64,000 nt of DNA, taken from positions 109,827-173,826 of the forward strand of contig NZ_BCTU01000010.1 in NCBI RefSeq assembly GCF_001590925.1, given 5' to 3'. Position numbers and translations under genes: made by a program. Source of the stretch: Serratia plymuthica NBRC 102599. GTDB lineage: Bacteria > Pseudomonadota > Gammaproteobacteria > Enterobacterales > Enterobacteriaceae. Below the pieces are notes generated by a model, which saw nothing but the letters and a program-made list of their open reading frames with translations, did not search any database and was not told where the DNA came from. How positions within the stretch are numbered: position 1 is the stretch's first letter; each line of letters begins with the position of its first letter. Below are positions 45,696 to 54,124 of the stretch, one piece after another.

Positions 45696-46736
45696 TCAAA
45701 CCACCGGCAACGCCTTTTGCTGTTTCGCAGACTCAATGCCCAGCTCGATCATTTCCATCACTTTGATGGCGTCGCCGGCCGGCACCGGGTTTTCGCCCTC
45801 GCCATTAATCGCATCGCGAATTGCCGCGTAATAGGCCGGGTAGTTGCCGGGAATGCTCAGCAACGGCTTCTCCGCCAGTATGCCATCGCGTGACAATGTC
45901 ACTACGCCGTCGCGCATATCGTAGCCCCAGTCGGCCTGCGGCAGGCGCTCACCGGCTTTCAGGCGATCTTCCTGCGGATCCAGCCCGAACTTGATAAAGC
46001 TGCCCTGGGTGCCGTGCACGATATAACGCGCGGTTTCCGCCGCCGCCAGCACCGTGCCATGCAGCACCACCCGGCGATTGCCGTAGTTCAGCACCGCATG
46101 GAAATAATCCACCGATTGCGAGCCAGGGCGCAGTTCGCCCAGATCGACAAACAGCGTTTGCGGCTTGCCAAACAGTTGCAGCGCCTGATCGATCAGGTGC
46201 GGTCCCAAATCGTACCAGATACCGGTGCCGGCGCCGGCCTGCTCGCGCCAGCGCTGGCGCACTTCCGGCCGGAAGCGATCGAAATGCGATTCAAAGTAAA
46301 CCACTTCACCAAGCGCGCCTTCTTTCAGTAGCGCCTTGAGCGTGAGGAAATCGCTGTCCCAGCGGCGATTGTGGAACACCGACAGCAGTGTGCCGCTCTG
46401 TTCCGCCTGCTGTTTCAATTCTTGCGCTTGTGACAATGTCACGGTAAAGGGTTTATCTACCACCACGTGCTTGCCAGCGGCCATCGCCTGCTGCGCCAGC
46501 GGAAAGTGGGTATCGTTGGGGGTGGGAATGACGATCAGATCGATAGAGGGGTCGTTGAACAACGCCTGCGGATCGCTCACTACCGTCATCGCAGGCCAGT
46601 CGGCGTGCACTTTGCCGGCATCGCTGCTGGACACGGCGGCCAGTTCTACGCCAGGGGTGCCGACAATCAGCGGCGCATGAAAGGTTTTGCTGGCATAGCC
46701 GTAACCGACCAGCCCAACCCGAATTTTTTCTGCCAT
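45696..46736 (-). CDS. ydgJ: Gfo/Idh/MocA-family oxidoreductase YdgJ
   Basis: 346 aa. The Rossmann start IRVGLVGYGYASKTFHAPL is followed by VVDKPFTVTLSQAQEL (the EKP-type catalytic motif as DKP), FHNRRWDSDFLTLKAL and PAYYAAIRDAINGEGENPVP, all very close to E. coli YdgJ. It uses NAD(P) to oxidise or reduce a sugar-like compound; its natural substrate is not settled. It is the left backbone border of the sod/ara insertion; ydgK is the right border. Confidence 0.93.
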   Translation of the reverse strand: MAEKIRVGLVGYGYASKTFHAPLIVGTPGVELAAVSSSDAGKVHADWPAMTVVSDPQALFNDPSIDLIVIPTPNDTHFPLAQQAMAAGKHVVVDKPFTVTLSQAQELKQQAEQSGTLLSVFHNRRWDSDFLTLKALLKEGALGEVVYFESHFDRFRPEVRQRWREQAGAGTGIWYDLGPHLIDQALQLFGKPQTLFVDLGELRPGSQSVDYFHAVLNYGNRRVVLHGTVLAAAETARYIVHGTQGSFIKFGLDPQEDRLKAGERLPQADWGYDMRDGVVTLSRDGILAEKPLLSIPGNYPAYYAAIRDAINGEGENPVPAGDAIKVMEMIELGIESAKQQKALPVV

Positions 46737-47183
46737 GGTATTTCCTCTTGCTGGCTCGCTATCTACCTATCCGATTTGACACCATGACGCAGGCGGGAAC
46801 AAGAAGTAAATGTTATGTTAACTGCAGCGATGCACAATAACCCCACTCTTCAATCAACATGACCGAGGCGCTTCATTACAGTCAAGGACAGAGGGTTTAG
46901 CATCATTGGGCTAGCCGACCCTTTTGTTTCTGTAGCTAAAATCATTCATCATCTGGCTCTGACATAAAATATATTTCGCCGCGGAATCCCTCTCACCATT
47001 GAATTAACCTTGAACTCATCCATAAGTAAAAAATATGTCACCAACTTATACATCATCGTTATTAATTTATTTTTTCAAACTCATCATTAAATAAATTTGA
47101 CAATGAAAAAAATGCGTCTTTAATTAAATTTCATTGATCAAAAAACATACTACCTGCAATCGAATTTATTTCGGGGGTCACTC
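46737..47183. other. A/T-rich intergenic region upstream of the sodorifen cluster
   Basis: 447 bases with no credible gene. The ydgJ-proximal part is ordinary. From about 46,930 to 47,170 the base composition is very A/T-rich (long runs of A and T, such as ATTAATTTATTTTTTC) compared with the GC-rich surroundings. Such DNA is typical of H-NS-bound, horizontally acquired regions. It must hold the sod promoter. Confidence 0.6.
47097..47126 (+). promoter_or_regulatory. Candidate sod-cluster promoter
   Basis: A consensus -35 TTGACA at 47097-47102 is followed 17-18 bases later by the A/T-rich TTAATTA (47120-47126) as a poor -10. It would give a leader of about 50 bases before the GTG at 47184. This is only a pattern match. 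Confidence 0.35.
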
Positions 47184-47723
47184 GTGGAAGAAATGCTGAT
47201 CCTCGTTGATGACAAAGATAACCCTATCCGTTCGGAGGGGAAACTCTCTGTTCATCAGCAAGGGCTATTACATCGTGCGTTTTCGATCTTTATATTTGAT
47301 AACAAAGGAAGATGGCTGCTGCAACAAAGAGCGTTCAGCAAATACCATTCGGCCGGATTGTGGACCAACAGTTGCTGCGGCCATCCGCGCTGGGGTGAGG
47401 CTACCGATGCTGCCGCCCAGCGGCGTTTACAGGAAGAAATGGGGTTTTGCACCCCACTGAAAAAAGTTTCCAGTTTTACCTATCATGCTGAAGTACCTGG
47501 AAATCTGACTGAATACGAGTTCGACCATATTTATGTTGGCTTGTTTGAAGGTGAACCTGATATTAATCCTGACGAAGTAGAAAATTCGCGATGGATTGAT
47601 GTTATCCCGTTATTGCATGAGGTTGAATTGCATCCGGAAAAATTCACCACCTGGTTCAGGTTAATAATAAAAAGTTTTGACACCAATGAAATAACACGAT
47701 GGGAAAAGCTTGCATCCCGTTAA
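47184..47723 (+). CDS. sodA: Isopentenyl-diphosphate delta-isomerase type 1 (sodorifen cluster SodA)
   Basis: 179 aa Nudix-fold IPP isomerase. WTNSCCGHPRWGE carries the active-site Cys (Cys65 aligns with E. coli Idi), RRLQEEMGF is the Nudix box, and TEYEFDHIYVG has the metal-binding Glu110 and Glu112. It interconverts IPP and DMAPP, supplying both C5 units. GTG start with GGGGG 6 bases upstream; an in-frame ATG follows at 47193. Visibly lower GC than its neighbours. First gene of a four-gene same-strand cluster. The symbol follows the S. plymuthica sodorifen nomenclature, not superoxide dismutase. Confidence 0.9.
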   Translation: MEEMLILVDDKDNPIRSEGKLSVHQQGLLHRAFSIFIFDNKGRWLLQQRAFSKYHSAGLWTNSCCGHPRWGEATDAAAQRRLQEEMGFCTPLKKVSSFTYHAEVPGNLTEYEFDHIYVGLFEGEPDINPDEVENSRWIDVIPLLHEVELHPEKFTTWFRLIIKSFDTNEITRWEKLASR

Positions 47724-47749
47724 TGCTATCCATATTAAACGACTGGTGA

Positions 47750-49594
47750 ATGGCTATGGATACCTTATTGGAGTTAATTAATTTTCCGATTGATTTGCGG
47801 AAATTAACCCGTGAGCAATTAGCACAGGCAGCACATGAACTCCGGATGTTTTTATTATCCAGCATTGCAAAAAGCGGTGGCCATTTAGCCTCTAATCTCG
47901 GAGTGGTGGAATTAACCCTGGCGCTGCATTATGTCTTTGATACGCCAAACGATCGCATTGTCTGGGACGTCGGTCATCAATGCTATCCGCACAAAGCGAT
48001 TACCGGCAGACGCGGACAGATGAGCAACCTGCGCCAAAAGGGCGGCATTTCAGGCTTTCCAAGACGGGATGAATCCCCCTATGACAGCTTCGGCACCGCC
48101 CATTCCAGCACGTCAATCTCCGCCGCGTTGGGGATGGCGCACGCCGCCCGGCTGCAGCGGCAGGCCCGGCGCTGTATCGCGGTCATTGGCGACGGAGCGC
48201 TCAGTGCCGGTCTGGCCTTTGAGGCGATGAACAACGCCACGCTCGATCCGAACCTGCCCTTGCTGGTGATCCTCAACGATAACGACATGTCGATCTCGCC
48301 ATCGGTCGGCGCGCTGAAACAGCATCTCGTCGCTCTGCAAGGCGGCGAATCGGCGTCACTGTTCAGCACATTGGGCTTTGACTACTCGGGGCCGGTTGAC
48401 GGCCACGATCTGGCGACGCTGATCCCGGCTCTGGAACGAGTGCGCGATCGACATGGGGTGCAGTTGCTGCATGTCATCACCCGTAAGGGCCAAGGCTTTT
48501 CGCACGCCGAGGCCGATCCCGTGAACTACCATGCACCGGCCAAATTTTGTCCGCAGGCCGGAATATTGCCCACCCCCGCCGGTAAGCTGAGCTATACGCG
48601 GGTATTCAGCGACTGGTTGTGCGACGAGGCAGAGCGCGACGTGCGCGTGGTCGGCATTACCCCGGCGATGCGTGAAGGTTCCGGCCTGGTGGCCTTTCAG
48701 CAGCGCTTTCCCGATCGCTATTTCGACGTCGGCATCGCCGAACAGCATGCGGTGACCTTTGCCGGCGGCCTGGCTGCCGAAGGCATGCGGCCGGTAGTGG
48801 CGATTTACTCCACCTTCCTGCAGCGCGGTTATGACCAACTTATCCACGACGTCGCCATCCAGAAACTGCCGGTAACCTTCGCCATCGATCGCGCCGGCGT
48901 GGTCGGAGCCGATGGCGCGACCCATATGGGCATGTTCGATCTGGCTTATCTGCGCTGCATTCCCAATCTGCTGCTGATGTGCCCGGCGGATGAAAATGAG
49001 TGCCGGCAAATGCTGCATACCGCGCTGAATCATCATGGCCCGGCGGCGGTGCGTTATCCGCGCGGCAGTGGCCCCGGCGTGCTGCCGCAGCGCGAGATGG
49101 CGACGTTGCCGTTGGGAAAGGCGCAGGTTCGCCGCATTGGGCGACGGATCGCCATTCTGGCCTTCGGCTCGATGGTCGCGCCGGCGCTGGAAGCCGGCGT
49201 CCGACTGGATGCGACCGTGGTCAATATGCGCTTCGTCAAGCCGCTCGACGTTGGGCTGCTGCAGCGCCTGGCGCGTACCCATGAAACGCTGGTTACGGTA
49301 GAAGAAGGCTGCATCGCCGGCGGCGCGGGTAGCGCCTGCCTGGAATGCCTGTCCGCCACCGGGATCGCGGTAAACAGCTTGTTGCTGGGCTTTCCGGATA
49401 ATTTTGTCGAGCACGGCGAGCCGGCAGAGCTGCTGGCGACCTGCGGTCTGGACGCCGACGGCATCGAAAACGCCATTGTCAGCTTTGTTACACCGCCGGT
49501 GGCGAAGTTTGTTGCCGACGTGGGGAGTTTTACCGATGAAAGTGAAGCTTTTTTACACGAAAACACGCGCGTTTATCGAGGAGAGCGACCATGA
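47750..49594 (+). CDS. sodB: 1-deoxy-D-xylulose-5-phosphate synthase paralogue (sodorifen cluster SodB)
   Basis: 614 aa (E. coli Dxs 620). Thiamine-PP motif starts at GDG 147 and runs to LNDNDMS near 175. [32 protein letters not shown] and [19 protein letters not shown] with the catalytic Glu are intact. It condenses pyruvate and glyceraldehyde-3-P to DXP, the entry step of the MEP pathway. The N-terminus is shorter than housekeeping Dxs, and the neighbours are not ispA/xseB, so this is a dedicated second copy. Its TGA overlaps the methyltransferase ATG (ATGA). A second in-frame ATG lies at 47756. Confidence 0.9.
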   Translation: MAMDTLLELINFPIDLRKLTREQLAQAAHELRMFLLSSIAKSGGHLASNLGVVELTLALHYVFDTPNDRIVWDVGHQCYPHKAITGRRGQMSNLRQKGGISGFPRRDESPYDSFGTAHSSTSISAALGMAHAARLQRQARRCIAVIGDGALSAGLAFEAMNNATLDPNLPLLVILNDNDMSISPSVGALKQHLVALQGGESASLFSTLGFDYSGPVDGHDLATLIPALERVRDRHGVQLLHVITRKGQGFSHAEADPVNYHAPAKFCPQAGILPTPAGKLSYTRVFSDWLCDEAERDVRVVGITPAMREGSGLVAFQQRFPDRYFDVGIAEQHAVTFAGGLAAEGMRPVVAIYSTFLQRGYDQLIHDVAIQKLPVTFAIDRAGVVGADGATHMGMFDLAYLRCIPNLLLMCPADENECRQMLHTALNHHGPAAVRYPRGSGPGVLPQREMATLPLGKAQVRRIGRRIAILAFGSMVAPALEAGVRLDATVVNMRFVKPLDVGLLQRLARTHETLVTVEEGCIAGGAGSACLECLSATGIAVNSLLLGFPDNFVEHGEPAELLATCGLDADGIENAIVSFVTPPVAKFVADVGSFTDESEAFLHENTRVYRGERP

Positions 49595-50568
49595 GCAATC
49601 TGTCTGAAATGATGTCACCCGATCCGGTGTATTTACAAAACCTGCCGTATCAGGTGATCCGGGATAGCCATACCGACAGCTATGAGGAGAAGGTGGTACA
49701 GACCTACTGCGAAGAACCGGAACATTGGCGCAAGGCCATCGGCGAGACGCTGTTGTTTCAATTTGGGGTGTATGAAGATACGGCTCCTGCCCCCGCCCTG
49801 ACGCCGACGTCGAAATTGAAACCCACCGCTGGGCTGGATGAGTCCAGTGTCCGTTATTTCGAGCAGCAGTTGTTTCTGGCCGGGGTAACCGGCAGCGATC
49901 GGCCGGCGATGCGCCGTATCCTGGATATCGGCTGCGGCTGGGGTTACATCCTCAAGCATCTGGCGGAGCGCTATCCGGAATGCCAGCGGCTGGACGGCGT
50001 TAACGTCAGCGCCCAGCAGCTCAACTACTGCGCCCGCTTCCATGCCGAGCAAGGGTTGAGCGGCCGCATCAATCTGTTTTTGTGCAACGCGCAGGACATC
50101 GGACTGTTGCCGGATCCTGATGATCTTTATGATCTGGTGATCATCCGCGGCGTCATCTCTCACTTCCCCAACGAGCTGTATGAGAAAGCCATGCGCGCGT
50201 TATTCAACCGGGTGCGGCCCGGTGGCAAGGTGATCATTTCCGACAATCTGTACAACGTCGAACCGGATCGCTACCAGTCCGATACGCCGGATATTGTTGA
50301 TCGCCTGGCCTGCCGCCATCAAAAAACGCCGGTTTACTTTAGCCAGGTGCTGGAAGACAGCGGTTTCACCATAAAAGATTTTCGCGTATTGCCGTCAAAC
50401 GTTGACGTAGCGCACTGGCTGATGGACTCCAAAGCCAATATCGAGCGTCATTTCCCCGCGGGGGTTGACGGCGCGCTGGAGGAGCTGCGGGTGCTGGCGG
50501 AAAACTGGTCGGTGGCGCTGCTGAAGAACAAGGTTTCTACTTACAGCGTGATTGCTTGCAAAAAATAA
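49591..50568 (+). CDS. sodC: SAM-dependent farnesyl-diphosphate C-methyltransferase (SodC)
   Basis: 325 aa class I methyltransferase. SAM motif [14 protein letters not shown] at about 111-123, then [29 protein letters not shown] and [13 protein letters not shown]. The layout resembles sterol/geranyl-diphosphate-type C-methyltransferases. From established work on S. plymuthica, SodC methylates and cyclises farnesyl diphosphate to a monocyclic C16 pre-sodorifen diphosphate, the substrate of SodD. Here that role rests on similarity of the whole cluster, not on residues unique to SodC. Translationally coupled to sodB by a 4-base overlap. Confidence 0.9.
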   Translation: MSNLSEMMSPDPVYLQNLPYQVIRDSHTDSYEEKVVQTYCEEPEHWRKAIGETLLFQFGVYEDTAPAPALTPTSKLKPTAGLDESSVRYFEQQLFLAGVTGSDRPAMRRILDIGCGWGYILKHLAERYPECQRLDGVNVSAQQLNYCARFHAEQGLSGRINLFLCNAQDIGLLPDPDDLYDLVIIRGVISHFPNELYEKAMRALFNRVRPGGKVIISDNLYNVEPDRYQSDTPDIVDRLACRHQKTPVYFSQVLEDSGFTIKDFRVLPSNVDVAHWLMDSKANIERHFPAGVDGALEELRVLAENWSVALLKNKVSTYSVIACKK

Positions 50569-50609
50569 TCATCCGTTAACGTCATATCTATTCAATGATG
50601 GGGAACAGT

Positions 50610-51764
50610 ATGAACACAAATGATTTTTTGTCTCCCGAGGCCCAGCCGACGCTGACGTCCCAACCCGTCATGCATATTGTGCCTGACTATAATCCCTTCA
50701 ACCGGCAGTACAAAGTGCATCCCCTGAAAGCCGAAGTTGAAAAGAAAGCGCTCGATTTCATGGAACGTTACCGTCTTTACTGGACTGAAGAACAGCGCCA
50801 GCGTCTGTACGGACAGGACTGCGGGGGGATTGCAGGTTATGTCTATACCTTGGCCCCCAATGCCGAGCAACTGCAATTGGGGGCCGATCTGGCGATGATT
50901 GCTTTTACCTGGGACGATGAATTTTGCGATGAAGGCCCAACTCGTGACAAGCCGATGGAAATGGCGGACAGCGCTTTCAGAACTATTCGTGCACTGGAAT
51001 GCCACGACATCATAGTCGATAAAAATGATCGCTATGCAGTGGCCATGCGGGACATTCTGCAACGCGTTCGCCAATTGTCGCCTGACTATCTTGCCAACCA
51101 GTGGGTGGACTCGGTCCGACATTGGTTTTTCATCGAGATCCAGAAAGCATCGAACGTGGCGCGCGGGATACGCCCCAACCTGAGTGATTATGTGGTGACC
51201 CGCATGCATACTGGTGCCACCCCCACATTTATGCTCAATACGCAGATCGCCAACGGGTTGGAGTTGGGGCCGGGTTTGCTGTTCGACAGACGTGTCAATG
51301 CGTTGATGGAACTGGCCCGCACCGTGGTCAACTGGTCAAGTGATTGCTATTCCTACTTCAAGGAGGCGGAACGTACTGCCGATGGGTATAACATCATCGA
51401 TGTTCTGATGGACACCCATAACCTTTCTGTCGAAGCCGCAATGGCAATGGCTTTCAATATGCAGGACCGTATGCTGATGCGTTTTGTCGAGCTCCGTGAT
51501 GAAGTATTAAATGGACCGCATGACAAAGGAGCCGAAATTTATATTGATGCGCTGGAAGAATATACCATTGGCGGGATCTTGTGGTGCCAGCAAACCCAAC
51601 GTTATCGATTTATTGATGGGACGACATCAGGCAGGCTGGCTTATACCGCTTCAGGATTCACCCGGCAAGCAAGGGGCAACGAGCTGTCAGAGCCGATCGA
51701 CATCCCAACCATCGCCTGGTGGTGGCAGGTGGGGGAAAGAGCAGATCAGTACGGGCGGCGCTAA
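50610..51764 (+). CDS. sodD: Terpene cyclase, sodorifen synthase (SodD)
   Basis: 384 aa from ATG 50610 (GGGGA 5 bases upstream; ATG 50595 less likely). Class I terpene cyclase features: Asp-rich metal site in TWDDEFCDEG (Asp102, Asp103, Asp107, Glu108); likely pyrophosphate sensor Arg198; NSE-type site SDCYSYFKE at 244-252; RY pair at 331-332. The NSE site has Ser where Asn is usual. In S. plymuthica SodD turns pre-sodorifen diphosphate into sodorifen (C16H26), a volatile polymethylated bicyclic hydrocarbon. Fourth and last cluster gene; lower GC than its neighbours. A long inverted repeat follows. Confidence 0.9.
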   Translation: MNTNDFLSPEAQPTLTSQPVMHIVPDYNPFNRQYKVHPLKAEVEKKALDFMERYRLYWTEEQRQRLYGQDCGGIAGYVYTLAPNAEQLQLGADLAMIAFTWDDEFCDEGPTRDKPMEMADSAFRTIRALECHDIIVDKNDRYAVAMRDILQRVRQLSPDYLANQWVDSVRHWFFIEIQKASNVARGIRPNLSDYVVTRMHTGATPTFMLNTQIANGLELGPGLLFDRRVNALMELARTVVNWSSDCYSYFKEAERTADGYNIIDVLMDTHNLSVEAAMAMAFNMQDRMLMRFVELRDEVLNGPHDKGAEIYIDALEEYTIGGILWCQQTQRYRFIDGTTSGRLAYTASGFTRQARGNELSEPIDIPTIAWWWQVGERADQYGRR

Positions 51765-51832
51765 GCGGCTTTCAACACAGAATTTGGCTATGGACGCACG
51801 TGCGGCGGCGAGCGTGATGGGGGAATAGTCGT

Positions 51833-51882
51833 ATGCGCGGTAACCGGGTTCCCTCTCCTCTGGCAGCCCGGTTACCGCGCAT
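51833..51882. terminator. Long inverted repeat closing the sod cluster
   Basis: Perfect 16-bp arms, ATGCGCGGTAACCGGG and CCCGGTTACCGCGCAT, separated by 18 bases. It sits between the convergent sodD and araC genes. No T run follows on the plus strand, so it is either a weak terminator, a transcript-end stabiliser or a palindromic repeat. Confidence 0.6.
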
Positions 51883-51901
51883 GTCCTCAACGCTACTACA
51901 G

Positions 51902-52819
51902 TTAACCGGTAACAGCCGCGTAAGGCGATTGGCGCTCGCTTTTCGCCGGGTAGTTAATCTCCAGGCTGCGGCGGCGGAAATCGCTTGGGCTGACCCCCAC
52001 CCGCTTGCGGAATACGCGAGAGAAATAGAGTTGATCGTCGTAGCCCACCACCCGACCGATGGTGGCGATCGACTCCTGCGTAGTCTGCAACAGCAGCTTG
52101 GCGCGGATCACCCGCTGATCCTCGCGCCAGCGCAGGATATTGATGCCCACCTGCTCACGGAACAGGTGCGCCAGCCGCGACGGCGACAGGCAGACATGGC
52201 GCGCCACCTCGTCAATGCGCAACTCGCCCGCCAGGTTGCCGGTGATGAACTGACAGGCTTCGATGACCCGCGGATCCATGATTTTCTGCGGGCTGAGCGG
52301 ATCTTCTTCCATCGCGCGCAGCAACAGGCGTTCCAGCAGGTTCATGCCCAGCTCTTCCGCAAAACGGCGGCCGGAGCGCTGGGTCTGTTCGATATTGGCG
52401 AACAGCCGGTCGAATTCCAGCAGCAGGTTGTTGTTTGGCAGCGTCAGGCGCCCCACCTCATGGGTTTTGCTGTGCCATTCCAGCCAGTCGGCCCAGTAAG
52501 CGCGCGGCCGGAAATAGACCCAGCGGTGATACCAACAGTCGCTGTCCGGCGAACGGCCGTAGTAATGGGATGCCTTGGGAGGAAACAGCAGCAGATCGCC
52601 GGGGTTGCAGTAAAAGGTGTCCTCGCCATCGAACACTTTTCCCTGGCCCTTGATGGTCAGGTTGAGAATATAGCCCTTCATGCCGCCGGGGCGGTCGATA
52701 AAGAAATCCAACGGGCCGTCCGCCATGATCGGCGTCAACCCGGCCACCAGATAGGCATTGAAGGTGTAACCCGGTAACAGCGGGTTCGGTTGCGGTTCCT
52801 GTGCCATGCGATGATACAT
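51902..52819 (-). CDS. araC: Arabinose operon regulator AraC
   Basis: 305 aa. The N-terminal cupin arabinose-binding/dimerisation domain ([51 protein letters not shown]) and the C-terminal double helix-turn-helix ([37 protein letters not shown]) follow E. coli AraC closely. It activates ara promoters with L-arabinose and represses by looping without it. ATG 52819 has GAGGAGG 4 bases upstream. Unlike E. coli, where araC is divergent from araBAD, here it lies downstream of araFGH on the same strand. Confidence 0.95.
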   Translation of the reverse strand: MYHRMAQEPQPNPLLPGYTFNAYLVAGLTPIMADGPLDFFIDRPGGMKGYILNLTIKGQGKVFDGEDTFYCNPGDLLLFPPKASHYYGRSPDSDCWYHRWVYFRPRAYWADWLEWHSKTHEVGRLTLPNNNLLLEFDRLFANIEQTQRSGRRFAEELGMNLLERLLLRAMEEDPLSPQKIMDPRVIEACQFITGNLAGELRIDEVARHVCLSPSRLAHLFREQVGINILRWREDQRVIRAKLLLQTTQESIATIGRVVGYDDQLYFSRVFRKRVGVSPSDFRRRSLEINYPAKSERQSPYAAVTG

Positions 52820-52851
52820 CGGTCCTCCTCAAACGGCTTGTATTGTGAGGT

Positions 52852-53044
52852 TGATGACAAAGTTGTCTTTGAGTCCGAGATACCCGGGCCTAGCGCACCG
52901 AGGGGCCATTATGGGACACATCCCTGTGTCCCACCCTGCGGGCCGACATGAAGTCGTTCCAATTTGCTCCCGGCAAATTGGTCGACGGCCAAGGCCGTTA
53001 CGACCCCTTCGGCACGCTCTCCCTAATAACGGGCTTTGTCAGCA
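52852..53044. repeat. Palindrome cluster between araH and araC
   Basis: Ends TGATGACAAAG (52852) and CTTTGTCAGCA (53034) are inverted copies with one mismatch. Between them lie perfect hairpins GGGACACA-TCCC-TGTGTCCC (52913-52932), CCAATTTGC/GCAAATTGG (52959-52981) and ACGGCC/GGCCGT (52985-52998). This fills most of the 304-base gap between araH and araC, which has no gene. It could be an intergenic repeat element, a terminator for araFGH, or both. Confidence 0.5.
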
Positions 53045-53123
53045 GTCTGGTATACGTAGTGTATCGGCCCGGCAGATTACTGCCTGAGCCGATGGCAGAA
53101 CTGTGAGCAGGGTTAACGATTTT

Positions 53124-54107
53124 CTACGCCGTACGTTTGGCCTGCTGTTTGTAGCGGTCGAAAATTACCGCCGCCAGCAGGATCACGCCGCGCACCACAT
53201 ATTGCGAGAACGGCGAGATATTCAGCAAATTCATCGCGTTCTCTACCGTACCGAGGATCAGGATGCCGGCGATAACGTAGGAAATTTTGCCGATACCGCC
53301 CTTCAGCGACACCCCGCCCAACACGCAAGCCGAGATCACGATCAGCTCATAGCCGATCGAGGTCATCGGCTGGCCGCTGGTCATGCGCGAAGCCAGAATG
53401 ATGCCGGCGGCGGCCGACACCAGCCCGGACAGCACAAAGATGATGATTTTCGTGCGCACCACCGGCACCCCAGCCAGCCGCGCCGCCTCTTCGTTGCCGC
53501 CGATCGCCAGCGTATTGCGGCCAAAGGTGGTTTTGTTGAGCAGGAAACCGAACAGGATCAGGCAGGCGACGGTGATCCAGATCGGCGCAGGCAACCCCAG
53601 CCAGTTGGCGTAGCCCAGGGTGAAGAAGCGTTCGTCTTCAATGCCCACCGCTTTACCGTCGGAAATGATGTAGGCCAGCCCGCGCAAGATCTGCATGGTG
53701 GCCAGCGTGGTGATCAGGGCGTTGATTTTCAGCCGGGCGATGACAAAACCGTTAATCAACCCCGACGCCACGCCCAACAGCAGGCCGGCGCCTACGCCGA
53801 TCCACAGGCTTTCGGTCAGGTTGATCACCACCGCCGTGGTAACCCCGGCACAGGCGATAACCGAAGCGACGGACAGATCGAAGTCGCCGGAGGCCAGGCA
53901 AAACAGCATGCCGCAGGCCACCATGCCGGACATGGATATCGCCAGCCCCAGCCCTTTCATGTTGATGAAAGAACCGAAGTTAGGCACAAACACTACGCAG
54001 GCGATAAACAGCACCGCGAACACCACCAGCATGCCGTAGCTGTCCCAGATACGCGCCAGCCCCCGGCCGCTGCGGTTTTTCACAGAATGGGTCGTTATGG
54101 TCGACAT
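53124..54107 (-). CDS. araH: L-arabinose ABC transporter permease AraH
   Basis: 327 aa with about 10 hydrophobic segments (GMLVVFAVLFIACVVFV first). ASGDFDLSVASVIACAGVTT is the conserved BPD_transp_2 segment, also LIASRMTSGQPMTSIGYE-like ILASRMTSGQPMTSIGYELI. It forms the membrane channel of the CUT2 transporter AraFGH. ATG 54107 has AAGGAG 7 bases upstream; ATG 54128 overlaps the end of araG and is less likely. Last gene of araFGH. Confidence 0.93.
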   Translation of the reverse strand: MSTITTHSVKNRSGRGLARIWDSYGMLVVFAVLFIACVVFVPNFGSFINMKGLGLAISMSGMVACGMLFCLASGDFDLSVASVIACAGVTTAVVINLTESLWIGVGAGLLLGVASGLINGFVIARLKINALITTLATMQILRGLAYIISDGKAVGIEDERFFTLGYANWLGLPAPIWITVACLILFGFLLNKTTFGRNTLAIGGNEEAARLAGVPVVRTKIIIFVLSGLVSAAAGIILASRMTSGQPMTSIGYELIVISACVLGGVSLKGGIGKISYVIAGILILGTVENAMNLLNISPFSQYVVRGVILLAAVIFDRYKQQAKRTA

Positions 54108-54124
54108 CTCTTTCTCCTTCACAA

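Noticed and set aside
47750..49594. Housekeeping dxs
   Set aside because: The gene neighbours (idi, methyltransferase, terpene cyclase) and the divergent, shorter N-terminus indicate the cluster-specific copy instead.
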